Shown in pieces: positions 8,412 through 17,044 of a DNA stretch of 64,000 bases. Every line of letters begins with the position of its first letter. The first letter of the stretch is position 1. The stretch is from CAZNGF01 sp964572855 (lineage in GTDB: Bacteria > Bipolaricaulota > Bipolaricaulia > RBG-16-55-9 > JAJCYT01), in contig CAZNGF010000001.1 in assembly GCA_964572855.1 (NCBI GenBank), forward strand, positions 34,570-98,569, in the 5' to 3' direction. The translations under genes were made by a program, and so were the position numbers. The notes below the pieces were generated by a model. It was not told where the DNA came from. It ran no database searches and saw nothing but the letters and a program-made list of their open reading frames with translations.

Positions 8412-9602
8412 ATGAGCAACCGCTGGATCTGGGCTCTGGGCGTGTTGCTGGTGCTGGCCGCCGGGGCGGTGTTCATTTGGTTCCAGCCGCGCCCGAGCGC
8501 GGCGGGCAACGGCACGCGCGTGCTCGTGCTCGGCCTCGACGAGGTCGAGGGGCGCAGCCGCAGCGACATCATCATCGTGGCCCAGGCGAACGAGGACGGG
8601 GTCCAGCTCGTCTCGATCCCGCGCGACCTGCGGGTCAAGTTCCCGGACGGCCAACTGCGCAAGGTGAACGCGGCCTACTCGCTGGGCGGCGTCGCGCTGG
8701 CGCGCGAAGTCGTGGCCGGCTTCCTGGGCGTCGAGCTCCCCTACTACGCCGTGGTGGACTACGACGGCTTCGAGACCGTGGTCGATCTGTTGGGCGGGGT
8801 CGAGCTCGAGGTCGAAAAGCGCATGGTCTACGAGGACCAGGCCCAGGGGCTCGAGATCGACCTGGAGCCGGGGCTGCAGACGCTCGACGGCGCGCAGGCG
8901 CTCCAGTACGTGCGCTACCGCGATGAGACGGGCGACCTGGACCGCATCAACCGGCAGCAGAAGCTGCTGCGCGCGCTGCTGGCCAAGGAGTCGGTCCAGC
9001 TCGAGGCGCTGGGCACGGTGCGCTCGCTGTTGGAGATGGCCTTCCAGCACGTCGAGTCGACCAACCTGCTGCTCACCGACCTGCTGGGGATGGCCGGCCG
9101 CTTCCAGGGATTGGGTGCTGATCAGGTGTCGATGCACCAGCTGGGCGGCGAGCCGATCCAGGTCGCGGGCGTGAGCTACCTCGAGCCCAACGCCGTGCGG
9201 GCGGCCGCCACCGTGGAGCGCTACCTGCGCGGCCGGGAGGTCCTGTTGCGCAGCGACGTCACCGCGGTCGTGCTCAACGGCAACGGGGCCAGCGGGCTGG
9301 CCAGCCAGCTCCAGGCACGCCTGGAGGGGCGGGACTTCCGCGTGATCGAGGTCGGCAACGCCGAAAACTTCGAGTACCTGAACACGCTGGTGATCGCCAA
9401 CGACGGGGGGGATACGGCGCGCGCCACCCTGGTGCACCAGGCGCTCGGCGGCGTGGGACGGATCGTACCCGCCGAGGAGGTCGCCGACCACCTGGAGGCG
9501 ATCCGGGCCTGCGGGGGGCCGTGTCGGATCGATGACCCCGCCAACCTGGACCGGGCCGACGTGATCCTGATCGCCGGGCTCGACTATCCGACGGAAGAGT
9601 GA
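8412..9602 (+). CDS. LytR-CpsA-Psr (LCP) family protein with C-terminal LytR_C domain
   Basis: 396-residue membrane-anchored enzyme of the family that transfers undecaprenyl-linked glycopolymers to the cell wall. An N-terminal anchor spans residues 6-24. The LCP core follows, with RSDIIIVAQ near 53, SIPRDLRV near 72, VDYDGF near 115 and YVRYRDETGDLDRINRQQ near 167, which includes the conserved Arg and Asp of the pyrophosphate-binding site. A LytR_C-like domain (DVTAVVLNGNG to LVIAND) lies at about 285-340. A conserved RBS precedes the ATG. rsfS begins 2 bases after the stop, so the two are cotranscribed, a pairing found in many bacteria. Confidence 0.9.
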   Translation: MSNRWIWALGVLLVLAAGAVFIWFQPRPSAAGNGTRVLVLGLDEVEGRSRSDIIIVAQANEDGVQLVSIPRDLRVKFPDGQLRKVNAAYSLGGVALAREVVAGFLGVELPYYAVVDYDGFETVVDLLGGVELEVEKRMVYEDQAQGLEIDLEPGLQTLDGAQALQYVRYRDETGDLDRINRQQKLLRALLAKESVQLEALGTVRSLLEMAFQHVESTNLLLTDLLGMAGRFQGLGADQVSMHQLGGEPIQVAGVSYLEPNAVRAAATVERYLRGREVLLRSDVTAVVLNGNGASGLASQLQARLEGRDFRVIEVGNAENFEYLNTLVIANDGGDTARATLVHQALGGVGRIVPAEEVADHLEAIRACGGPCRIDDPANLDRADVILIAGLDYPTEE

Positions 9603-9604
9603 TC

Positions 9605-9970
9605 ATGGCAGGACAGAGCGCCCCAAACGGCGACCTTGACCCGCGCGACCGCGAGTTGCTCGAGCGCATCGTGGGCGCGATCGAGCGGGTCAAGGGCAGC
9701 GACACCGCGGTGTGGGACGTGCGCGGTTTCGTCGTGCCCACGAGCTTCATGGTGCTGACCACCGCGGAGGGCGTCAGGCAAATCCGGGCCATGGCCGACG
9801 CCATCCGGGACGCCGTCGAGGGCAAGCCGCTGTATCAGGAGGGAATCGACGGTCGGCAGTGGGCCGTGATGGACTACGGCCCCGTGATCGTCCACGTGCT
9901 CACCCCGGAGGCGCGCGCCTTCTACGACCTGGACGAGCTTTGGGGCGACAAACCGGTGGCGCTGGGCTGA
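9605..9970 (+). CDS. rsfS: Ribosome silencing factor RsfS
   Basis: 121-residue RsfS/Iojap protein, which binds ribosomal protein uL14 and blocks subunit joining. The fold signature is visible: KGSDTAVWDVRG, TSFMVLTTAEGVRQIRAMADAI, and WAVMDYGPVIVHVLTPEARAFYDLDELWGD at the C terminus. A GTG in the same frame lies at 9599 inside the LCP stop region. The ATG at 9605 is preferred because the conserved core needs no extra residues. It is the last gene before the rRNA operon promoter. Confidence 0.95.
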   Translation: MAGQSAPNGDLDPRDRELLERIVGAIERVKGSDTAVWDVRGFVVPTSFMVLTTAEGVRQIRAMADAIRDAVEGKPLYQEGIDGRQWAVMDYGPVIVHVLTPEARAFYDLDELWGDKPVALG

Positions 9971-10022
9971 GCCGCCGGTGGGCGTGAGCTGATGGCCGTT
10001 TTTCCCTTTCCAAACGGCGTCC

Positions 10023-10051
10023 TTGACAAGGGAAACCGGGGTTGGTATACT
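10023..10051 (+). promoter_or_regulatory. rRNA operon promoter
   Basis: TTGACA at 10023-10028 and TATACT at 10046-10051 with a 17-base spacer, a near-perfect sigma-70-type promoter. It lies 53 bases after rsfS and about 60 bases before the 23S gene. No 16S or tRNA gene lies in between. Confidence 0.85.
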
Positions 10052-10092
10052 TCTGTCCGCCTCGGATCAGAGGCATCCGGATTTGGTCTTTG

Positions 10093-10111
10093 AAAAGTGA
10101 ATAGAGTGTGC
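10093..10111 (+). repeat. 23S processing stem, left arm
   Basis: These 19 bases are perfectly complementary to 13772-13790 on the far side of the 23S gene. The pair would close a long helix bringing both ends of pre-23S together, the usual RNase III substrate. Confidence 0.85.
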
Positions 10112-11283
10112 CGCAAGCGCAGTAAGGGCACGTGGTGGATGCCTTGGCAGATGGAGGCGATGAAGGGCGTGGTAGGCTGCGATAAGCCGCGGGGAGCCGC
10201 CGAACAGGCTTTGATCCGTGGATGCCCGAATGGGAGCACCCGCACCGCTGAAGGCGGTGGATCCAGGGCCGAAAATCTCAAGTAAGCTCTGGAGGCCAAC
10301 CCGGGGAAGTGAAGCATCTCAGTACCCGGAGGAAGAGAAATCAACCGAGATTCCCCTAGTAGCGGCGAGCGAACGGGGAAGAGCCCAAACCCGATGTGCG
10401 CCAAGAGTGCAGTCGTTGCTCATCGGGGGTTGTAGGACGGCCCGTAAGGTCCCTGCATGGACCTTGAGGAGTTACAAACGCATCCTTTAGTTGAACGGCC
10501 TGCAAAGTCACTGGAAAGGGCGACCGGAGAAGGTGAAAGTCCTGTAAGCGAAAAGGGATGCGCTCCTCGTGGCTGGACCTGAGTAGCGTCGGACACGAGA
10601 AATCCGGCGTGAAGCTGGGAGGACCACCTCCCAAGGCTAAATACTCCCATCTGACCGATAGTGAACTAGTACCGCGAGGGAAAGGTGACAAGAACCCCTG
10701 ACGGGGAGTGAAATAGAACCTGAAACCACGTGCTTACAGACAGTGGAAGGGCCAAGGTCTTTTCGCTTCGGCGAATCGACCAGCCTGACCGCATGCCTTT
10801 TGCATTATGATCCTGCGAGTTATCGTATGTGGCAAGGTTAAGCCTCACTGGGGCGGAGCCATAGTGAAAGCGAGCCTGAATAGGGCGTGGAGTCACGTGC
10901 GATAGACCCGAAGCCGAGCGAACTAGCCATGGCCAGGTTGAAGCACATGTGATAGTGTGTGGAGGACCGCACCGGTGGACGCTGAAAAGTCCTCGGATGA
11001 GCTGTGGTTAGCAGTGAAAAGCTAGACGAGTCTCGGTGATAGCTGGTTCTCCCCGAAATATATTTGGGTATAGCCTCAGGCATCGAAGCAAGCGGGGGTA
11101 GAGCACTGGTTGAATGCGGGGCAACCCAATTTCAGTCAAACTTCGAATACCGTTTGTGAATTCCTGGGAGTCAGTCTATGGGGGATAATCTTCATGGACA
11201 AGAGGGAAACAGCCCGTAACCGCCAGCTAAGGTCCCCAAGTTTAGGCTAAGTGAAGAAGGATGTGCGATTGCTAAAACAGCTG

Positions 11284-11329
<46 letters not shown>

Positions 11330-12205
11330 CCACCAGTCTAGTGGTTGTGCGCCGAAGATGAAACGGGACTCAAGCCTAACGCCGAAGCTGCGGGCTCGGA
11401 CCGCCTGCGGGCGGACCGAGCGGTAGGGGAGCATTCTGCAGTAGGATGAAGTCGGCCCGTGAGGGTCGATGGACGAGGCAGAAGTGAGAATGCAGGAATG
11501 AGTAGCGCGAGCTGAATGAGAAATTCGGCCACCGATTGCCCAAGGTTTCCTGGGGAAGGCTTATCCTCCCAGGGTTAGTCGGTCCTAAGCTGAATCCTTA
11601 TCGGAGTAAGCGATGGACAACGGGTTAATATTCCCGTACCTCCGGTTGTGCGTTATCAGCAAAGGGGTGACGCTGTGGGCTGTACCGAGCGGGGTAACGG
11701 TTATCCCCGTGCAAGCGCCAAGGCGTCGGACGCCAGGAAAATCCAGCGTCCGGTTAAGTCGAGGCGTGATGCGGAGGACCTAAGGGTCCGAAGGAAGGTA
11801 AGTCTGGAGCCAAGAAAAACCTCTAGCGAGTGCATCCGGAGACCGTACCGCAAACCGACACAGGTAGGCAGGTAGAGGATACCAAGGTGGACGAGATAAC
11901 CCCTGTTAAGGAACTCGGCAAGTTGGCCCCGTAACTTTGGAAGAAGGGGTGCCTCTTGCGAAAGAGGCCGCAGTGAATAGGCTCTGGCGACTGTTTATCA
12001 AAAACACAGGATCCTGCTAACTCGAAAGAGGACGTATAGGATCTGAAGCCTGGCCACTACCGGAAGGTCAAGGGGAGGTGTGCAAGCACCAAACTGAAGC
12101 CCCGGAGAAGGCCGGCCGTAACTATAACGGTGGTTTTTGCTGCCGAAAACGGCCGTTGCAAAATCTAGCCATATGCTGGGACGGCTCACGTATCCCGATG
12201 CTACC

Positions 12206-12212
12206 GAGGAGG
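12206..12212 (+). promoter_or_regulatory. Ribosome-binding site of the intron endonuclease
   Basis: GAGGAGG lies 9 bases before the ATG at 12222 and decides the start. The frame is open further upstream into the 23S exon, but those codons are rRNA sequence. Confidence 0.75.
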
Positions 12213-12221
12213 TTACAATGC

Positions 12222-12764
12222 ATGGGCGGAGCTAATCAGCAGGAAAGGCTATCCGAGCACGAAACCAAATGGTTCCTTGCGGGTTTCATCGAAGGCGAGG
12301 GAAGCCTGTGTGTCTCGATCAAGGCGCATCCCACCGCCAAGTTTGGGTACTATGTGGACCCGGAGTTCTTCATCTACCAACACAAGAGCGGGGTATCCGT
12401 TCTTAAGTTGGCCCAAGAGATCTTCGGGACCGGAAGCATTCATCCCAAGCAGGGCAACGAGGATGTGCTGGTCTACGCGATCACGAGTCGGCGTAGCTTG
12501 AGAGAGCGGGTCATCCCTTTCTTTGAAACCTACATGGTCTTGTCTGCAAAGCGCGATGTCTTTGAGAGATTCAGGGAGATCGTGATTGCCATGGAAGATC
12601 GCAAGGAGCATTTGACCCCTGATGGCTTGGCGCGCATCGTCGAGCAGGCGTATGCGATGAACCCGGCGAGTAAGGGGAAGCAACGCAAGCGTTCGTTGCA
12701 AGAAGTGACGGATAGAATCCTCAGAGGCCATACGCTAGACCTCTCCCTCGAAGCGGGAGAGTGA
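12222..12764 (+). CDS. LAGLIDADG homing endonuclease, I-CeuI-like
   Basis: 180-residue single-motif LAGLIDADG endonuclease, expected to act as a homodimer on intronless 23S genes and spread the intron. The motif WFLAGFIEGEGS is near residues 16-27. It is followed by KFGYYVDPEFFIYQHKSGV, which closely resembles the corresponding region of I-CeuI as I recall it (FG..VDPEF...QH), and by SLRERVIPFFETY. The C-terminal tail is basic (SKGKQRKRS). The catalytic acidic residue of the motif is present. The reading frame runs through what look like intron core elements and stops just before the S-like element, so the gene and the ribozyme core overlap. Confidence 0.92.
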   Translation: MGGANQQERLSEHETKWFLAGFIEGEGSLCVSIKAHPTAKFGYYVDPEFFIYQHKSGVSVLKLAQEIFGTGSIHPKQGNEDVLVYAITSRRSLRERVIPFFETYMVLSAKRDVFERFREIVIAMEDRKEHLTPDGLARIVEQAYAMNPASKGKQRKRSLQEVTDRILRGHTLDLSLEAGE

Positions 12765-12808
12765 AGAGATGGTCCGATCTTTGCAGCGATGCAAAGCTAA
12801 CACAAATG

Positions 12809-12846
<38 letters not shown>

Positions 12847-13157
12847 GCGCATGAATGGTATAACGACTGGAGCACTGTCTCAACAGGGGGCTCGGTGAAA
12901 TTGAACTGCCGGTGCAAATGCCGGCAACCCGCGGTAGGACGAAAAGACCCCGTGGAGCTTTACTGGAGTTTGGCATTGGGGCTTGATGCATTTTGTGTAG
13001 GATAGGTGGGAGCCTTTGAAGCCGGGGCGCTAGTCTCGGTGGAGGCGTCCTTGAAATACCACCCTTTATGTATTGGGTCTCTAACCTAGCGTCGTGAAGA
13101 GCGGCGCGGGGACCGTGTTAAGCGGACAGTTTGACTGGGGCGGTCGCCTCCTAAAAA

Positions 13158-13190
<33 letters not shown>

Positions 13191-13314
13191 GTTAGCGATC
13201 AGCCATTGAGTGTAAGGGCATAAGGGAGCTTGACTGCGAGACCCACAAGTCGAGCAGGTGCGAAAGCAGGCCCTAGTGACCCTACGGCTTCTGTGTGGAA
13301 GGGCCGTGGATCAT

Positions 13315-13345
<31 letters not shown>

Positions 13346-13404
13346 AGTACCGCCCGAGAGTCCACATCGACGGCGGTGTTCGGCACCTCGATGTCGGCTC
13401 ATCT

Positions 13405-13435
<31 letters not shown>

Positions 13436-13771
13436 CGTCTGTTCGCCGGTTAAAGAGGTACGTGAGCTGGGTTCAGACCGTCGCAAGACAGGTCGGTCCA
13501 TATCCGCCGTGGGCGCAAGAAGCTTGAGAGGTTTTCTCCTCAGTACGAGAGGACCGGGAGGACCGGACCGCTGGTGTACCAGTTGTCCCGCCAGGGGCAC
13601 CGCTGGGTAGCTATGTCCGGACAAGATAAGCGCTGAAGGCATCTAAGCGCGAAGCTTCCCTCGAGACAAGGCTTCTTAGACCCCTCCGAGACCAGGAGGT
13701 TGATAGGCCACAGGTGTACGCACGGTAACGTGTTCAGCCGAGTGGTACTAATGGTCTATTGCTTGCACTAT

Positions 13772-13790
13772 GCACACTCTATTCACTTTT
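13772..13790 (+). repeat. 23S processing stem, right arm
   Basis: Exact reverse complement of 10093-10111, 19 of 19 bases. See the left arm. Confidence 0.85.
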
Positions 13791-13847
13791 GAGGGACCAA
13801 GTCCCCCGACTTGAAATTCGGCCCGCCAGGGGCGGGTCCACGGACTT

Positions 13848-13961
13848 CAGGTGGCCATAGAGCAGGGGAAACACCCGTTCCCATCCCGAACACGGCAGTT
13901 AAGCCCTGCTTCGCCGATGGTACTAAGCTCGTAAGGGCTTGGAAGAGTAGGTTGCCGCCTG
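13848..13961 (+). rRNA. rrf: 5S ribosomal RNA
   Basis: About 114 bases with the typical bacterial core CCCATCCCGAACACGGCAG and a terminal helix CAGGTGGC/GCCGCCTG. It lies about 60 bases after the 23S processing stem, in the same transcript. No tRNA lies between 23S and 5S or after 5S. Confidence 0.95.
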
Positions 13962-13971
13962 GAACCTCTTC

Positions 13972-14008
13972 AAAGGGGAAGAGCGTACGCTCTTCCCCTT
14001 TGGTTTTT
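13972..14008 (+). terminator. Rho-independent terminator of the rRNA operon
   Basis: A perfect 30-base palindrome (15-bp arms, AAAGGGGAAGAGCGT and its complement, 13972-14001) followed by GGTTTTT at 14002-14008. Confidence 0.9.
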
Positions 14009-14014
14009 CTCGCC

Positions 14015-14043
14015 TTGACGCGCTCCCCCGCGCCCCCGATAGT
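14015..14043 (+). promoter_or_regulatory. Putative promoter of the amidohydrolase operon
   Basis: TTGACG at 14015-14020 and GATAGT at 14038-14043, 17-base spacer, immediately after the rRNA terminator and 18 bases before the next ATG. Confidence 0.55.
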
Positions 14044-14061
14044 GGAACCGAGGAGGGCTCT

Positions 14062-14889
14062 ATGCTGATCGACTGTCACGTGCATTTGAACCACTACGAG
14101 GACGAACACCGCCCGCCCAGCGAGGCGGCCGCCCAGCTGTTCGCCGAGATGGCCCAGGCCGGCGTAGACCACGCCGTCGTGCTCACCTCCTACGAGGTCA
14201 CGCCCAACCGACCGCACGTCGACGAGGTGATCGAACTGGTGGGAGACGACCCGCGCATCACCATCGTCGAGGGGCTGCGCTGGAACGGCCCCGGCCAGCC
14301 GACCGACCTGTTCCGCATGGAGGAGCGCATCCGCGACGGGCTCGTGAAGGGCATCAAGCTCTACCCCGGTTACGATCGTTACGCCATCAACGACGCTTCG
14401 CTGGTCTCGGTGCTTAGAATCGCGTCTAAGTACGGGGTGCCCGTGATGATCCACACCGGCGACACCTACAGCCAGCGCGCCAAGGTGCGCCAGGCCCACC
14501 CGCTGCTGGTCGACGACGTCGCGGTCGACTTTCCCCAGGTGGACTTCGTGATCTGTCACCTGGGCAACCCTTGGTTCCAGGACACCGCCGAGGTCTTGTA
14601 CAAGAACGACAACGTCTACGCCGACATCTCGGGGCTCACGCTGGGGGACTTCGACTACGAGTTCGAGCGCTACATGATGATGCGCGTCAGCGAGCTGATC
14701 ACCTACATGGGCGACCCCGGTGAACAGCTCCTGTTCGGCACGGACTGGCCCATCGCCGGCATGAAGGCGTATCGGAAATTCTTCGACGGGTTCGAGCTCA
14801 CCGGCGACCAGAAGGAGAACATCGCCTGGCGCACGGCCGCGCGGCTGTTCGACATCGACGTCGAAGCGCTGTACCCGGAGGCGAGCTGA
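14062..14889 (+). CDS. Amidohydrolase family 2 (TIM-barrel metal-dependent hydrolase)
   Basis: 275-residue cytosolic hydrolase or decarboxylase of the amidohydrolase-2 group. Metal-ligand motifs are visible: DCHVHLN at residues 4-10, MIHTGDT near 130, ICHLGNP near 160, and FGTDWP near 225 with the conserved Asp. The substrate cannot be told from the sequence. A strong AGGAGG ribosome-binding site precedes the ATG. The ywbE-like gene starts 1 base after its stop and a monooxygenase-like gene follows, so the three form an operon read from the promoter at 14015. Confidence 0.85.
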   Translation: MLIDCHVHLNHYEDEHRPPSEAAAQLFAEMAQAGVDHAVVLTSYEVTPNRPHVDEVIELVGDDPRITIVEGLRWNGPGQPTDLFRMEERIRDGLVKGIKLYPGYDRYAINDASLVSVLRIASKYGVPVMIHTGDTYSQRAKVRQAHPLLVDDVAVDFPQVDFVICHLGNPWFQDTAEVLYKNDNVYADISGLTLGDFDYEFERYMMMRVSELITYMGDPGEQLLFGTDWPIAGMKAYRKFFDGFELTGDQKENIAWRTAARLFDIDVEALYPEAS

Positions 14890-14890
14890 G

Positions 14891-15091
14891 ATGGACGGCA
14901 CGCGCCGCGCGCACATCAAGCCCGGCGCCCGCGTCCTGATCGTCCTGAAACGCGACCAACCCAGCGGTGAACGCACCGAGGGCATCGTGAAGGAGGTTTT
15001 GACCAAGTCGCCCGTCCACCCGCACGGGATCAAGGTGCGGCTGCAGTCGGGCGAGGTGGGCCGCGTCAAGGAGATCCTGGAACCTGCCTGA
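14891..15091 (+). CDS. ywbE: YwbE family protein (DUF2196)
   Basis: 66-residue small basic protein with the family pattern IKPGARVLIVLKRDQPSG, then TEGIVKEVLTKSPVHPHGIKVRL. It is likely a compact beta-barrel of KOW-like character. The function is unknown throughout the family. It starts 1 base after the amidohydrolase stop codon and is probably coupled to it. Confidence 0.85.
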   Translation: MDGTRRAHIKPGARVLIVLKRDQPSGERTEGIVKEVLTKSPVHPHGIKVRLQSGEVGRVKEILEPA

Positions 15092-15115
15092 TCCCACTAT
15101 CCCGAGGAGGCCACG

Positions 15116-15418
15116 TTGTACATCGCCATGAACCGCTTCAAAATCGCTCCCGGCCGCGAGCAGGACTTCGCGGCCATCTGGCACGAGCGCGAGTCGCACC
15201 TGGACGGGGTGCCGGGGTTCCAATCGTTCCACCTGTTGCGGGGCCCATCCCAGCAGGACCATACGCTGTTCGCCTCGCACACGGTGTGGGCATCCAAGGC
15301 GCACTTCGACGCCTGGACCGACTCCGAGGCATTCAAGCGCGCCCACGCCGGCGCGGGCGGCGCCAAGGACATCTACCTCGGCCCGCCGCAGTTCGAGGGG
15401 TTCGAAGTCGTGCTCTAA
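15116..15418 (+). CDS. Antibiotic biosynthesis monooxygenase (ABM/IsdG-like) family protein
   Basis: 100-residue dimeric alpha-beta barrel protein of the ABM family, which includes heme-degrading and quinol monooxygenases. The start is a TTG at 15116, chosen because GAGGAGG lies 8 bases upstream and homologues begin MYIAMNRFK. The conserved FKIAPGREQDF and HTVWASKAHFDAWTDSEAFKRAH are present. The His near residue 81 is in the position of a heme or substrate ligand in some members, but the substrate is not known here. Its end overlaps the convergent vapC by 4 bases. Confidence 0.82.
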   Translation: MYIAMNRFKIAPGREQDFAAIWHERESHLDGVPGFQSFHLLRGPSQQDHTLFASHTVWASKAHFDAWTDSEAFKRAHAGAGGAKDIYLGPPQFEGFEVVL

Positions 15419-15810
15419 CCCGGCCGCTGCGCTTTCAGGTCGGAAACCTGGGCAATCCGCTCGAAGTGCGCGTCCAGGTGATAGAGCACCGCTTCGGCCT
15501 CAAGTGCCGACGCAGCAACGATCAGGTCGGTTGCCGGCACGGTGACGCCGGTGCGTCTGAGATCGTAGCCCAAGCGTGCGGCGCGCTCGAACACGTCACG
15601 GGTCAATTCCAGCCAGTGAAACGCGTGAAAATCCGAGTCGAGCTGCCGGTACGCGCGTTCCGTGCCGGCAAAGGCCAACAGCTCGGTTTGCACGATCCCG
15701 TTGATCGCCACCTGATCCGCGGCGATGGCAGCGCCAATTGCCGCCTGCACCGCCGCCGCGCCGTCCGGCCGATAGTACTCGATCAGCGCCGAGCTGTCCG
15801 CCAGGATCAT
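15415..15810 (-). CDS. VapC-family PIN-domain toxin
   Basis: 131-residue PIN-domain ribonuclease, the toxin of a type II toxin-antitoxin pair. The acidic active site is complete: D4 in MILADSSALIE, E43 in IVQTELLAFAG, D94 in VPATDLIVAASAL, and a final Asp in LYHLDAHFERIA. The ATG overlaps the antitoxin stop (ATGA), the usual VapBC arrangement. It is full length, unlike the truncated copy at 29583. Confidence 0.93.
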   Translation of the reverse strand: MILADSSALIEYYRPDGAAAVQAAIGAAIAADQVAINGIVQTELLAFAGTERAYRQLDSDFHAFHWLELTRDVFERAARLGYDLRRTGVTVPATDLIVAASALEAEAVLYHLDAHFERIAQVSDLKAQRPG

Positions 15811-16013
15811 TCTTCGGCTCTCAGCGCTTCCAGCGTTGCCCGATCCAAATCCAGCTCAATCCGCCCGCGATGGGCGAGTGCCTCGTTCAGCCGCCGGCGC
15901 CGCAAGAAATCCTCCAAGGCCAAGCGAATGGCCTCCGCCTTGCTGGAGACACCCAGCGTTTCCTTCACTTCCTGCACCAACCGCTCGTCCACCGTGATCG
16001 TCATGCGACTCAT
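15807..16013 (-). CDS. VapB-family antitoxin
   Basis: 68-residue antitoxin with an N-terminal ribbon-helix-helix-like segment (RMTITVDERLVQEVKETLGVSSKAEAIRLALEDFL) for DNA binding and dimerisation, and an acidic C-terminal tail that would wrap the VapC active site. A GAGGTGG ribosome-binding site precedes the ATG. It probably represses its own promoter (see 16029-16048). Confidence 0.9.
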   Translation of the reverse strand: MSRMTITVDERLVQEVKETLGVSSKAEAIRLALEDFLRRRRLNEALAHRGRIELDLDRATLEALRAEE

Positions 16014-16028
16014 GGCGCACCACCTCTT

Positions 16029-16048
16029 TACACCAATATACTACACCA
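16029..16048 (-). promoter_or_regulatory. Putative vapBC operator
   Basis: The heptamer TACACCA occurs at 16029-16035 and again at 16042-16048, a 13-base period, with a TATATT-like -10 box on the minus strand between the copies. Spaced repeats over a promoter are typical of autoregulation by the VapBC complex. The assignment is inferred. Confidence 0.4.
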
Positions 16049-16172
16049 CCATACAGCACTATTCGAACGCCAAAGCCCTTTTGGTACCTTCTTCTAAACC
16101 CAGTGGCCACTCGACGGAATCACAGCGGTGTGAGAGAGCTGGCAAGGCTGCTGCGAGAAATCCGGGCGCACG

Positions 16173-16178
16173 TATAAT
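16173..16178 (+). promoter_or_regulatory. Leaderless-type -10 box of the methyltransferase gene
   Basis: A perfect TATAAT ends 6 bases before the GTG start at 16185. No clear -35 box and no ribosome-binding site are seen. Transcription would begin at or next to the start codon. Confidence 0.55.
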
Positions 16179-16184
16179 GCCCCT

Positions 16185-16988
16185 GTGTCATTCGACGACT
16201 ACGCCGAGCGGAACCGCAAGGCCTGGAACGAGGCCGCGGGTGTTCACCGGCGGCACCGCGACCTGCGCTCGTCCGTGCGGGACCCGGCGTTCAACGCCCT
16301 GGACACCGACACGCGCGCGCTGTTCGCCGGTATTGAGCTTTCGGACAAGCGGGTGGCGCAGCCCTGCTGCAACAACGGGCGCGAGCTGATCTCGCTCTGC
16401 CGCATGGGTGCCTCAAGCGGCGTCGGCTTCGACATCGCCGACGTCTGCGTCGCGGAGGCATGCGAGCTGGCGCGCCTGGCTCAGGCCCCTTGTGAGTTCG
16501 TGTGCTGTGACGTGCGCGCGATTCCCGAGGTGTATGACGACGCGTTCGACGTCGTCCTGTTCACGGTGGGCGCGCTCTGCTGGGTGTGCGAGCTGGACCG
16601 GTTGTTCGCGGTCGCCGCCCGGCTGTTGCGGGACGAGGGCTTACTGGTCGTCCACGAGCTGCACCCCTTCACCGACGTGATCGCCACGCCGGACGATCCT
16701 GGCTACGACCCCGACGACGCGCTCAAGGTCGTCTTCTCGTATTTCAAGATCGATCCGTGGGTCAGCAGCGCCGGGCTCGACTACCTTGGCGGTACGACCT
16801 ACGACGCCCCCCCGTCCTACGCCTTCCCCCACACGCTTTCCGAGACGATTTCGGCGATCATCGACGCGGGCTTCGTCCTGCAGCACTTCGCCGAGTCCGC
16901 GCGCGACATCGCCAACAGCTTTGCACACCTGGAGCAGTTCGGAAAGCTGCCGCTTTCCTACTCGCTGATGGCGCGCAAGGCGGCATGA
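16185..16988 (+). CDS. Class I SAM-dependent methyltransferase
   Basis: 267-residue methyltransferase. The SAM-binding region is slightly unusual: QPCCNNGRELISLCRMGASSGVGFDIAD near residue 60 takes the place of the normal GxGxG loop, a variant seen in one methyltransferase subgroup. It is followed by FVCCDVRAIP (motif II) and FDVVLFTVGALCWVCELDRLF (post-II). The substrate is unknown. The GTG start fits the -10 box just upstream, and no ribosome-binding site is present. It stands alone between the vapBC locus and the mazF remnant. Confidence 0.85.
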   Translation: MSFDDYAERNRKAWNEAAGVHRRHRDLRSSVRDPAFNALDTDTRALFAGIELSDKRVAQPCCNNGRELISLCRMGASSGVGFDIADVCVAEACELARLAQAPCEFVCCDVRAIPEVYDDAFDVVLFTVGALCWVCELDRLFAVAARLLRDEGLLVVHELHPFTDVIATPDDPGYDPDDALKVVFSYFKIDPWVSSAGLDYLGGTTYDAPPSYAFPHTLSETISAIIDAGFVLQHFAESARDIANSFAHLEQFGKLPLSYSLMARKAA

Positions 16989-17004
16989 TATTGCTACCCT
17001 GGCG

Positions 17005-17033
17005 TTGGTGGCCTGTGTCCCGTGTGTTATACT
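17005..17033 (+). promoter_or_regulatory. Promoter preceding the mazF remnant
   Basis: TTGGTG at 17005-17010 and TATACT at 17028-17033, 17-base spacer. It points into the truncated mazF, so it is probably the surviving promoter of the original toxin-antitoxin operon. Confidence 0.45.
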
Positions 17034-17044
17034 AAAAGTAGTAA

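Larger units (their letters stand above)
12132..12808 (+). mobile_element. Group I intron in 23S rRNA at the I-CeuI site (E. coli position 1923)
   Basis: The conserved 23S sequence TAACTATAACGGT is followed by 677 foreign bases and then resumes with CCTAAGGTAGCGAA. Group I hallmarks are visible. The 5' exon ends in U (12131). The exon bases AACGGT (12126-12131) pair with GCCGTT (12152-12157), with the expected U-G wobble at the splice site (P1). The intron ends in G (12808). An S-like element AGAGATGGTCC sits at 12765-12775, after a hairpin CTCTCCC/GGGAGAG (P8-like, 12741-12761). A final hairpin CTTTGCA/TGCAAAG with a GCGA tetraloop (12779-12796) resembles P9. Exact core pairing has not been folded. 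Confidence 0.93.

Noticed and set aside
12078..12221. A longer N terminus for the homing endonuclease beginning in the 5' exon
   Set aside because: Those codons are conserved 23S sequence. The GAGGAGG site at 12206-12212 and homology both support the ATG at 12222.
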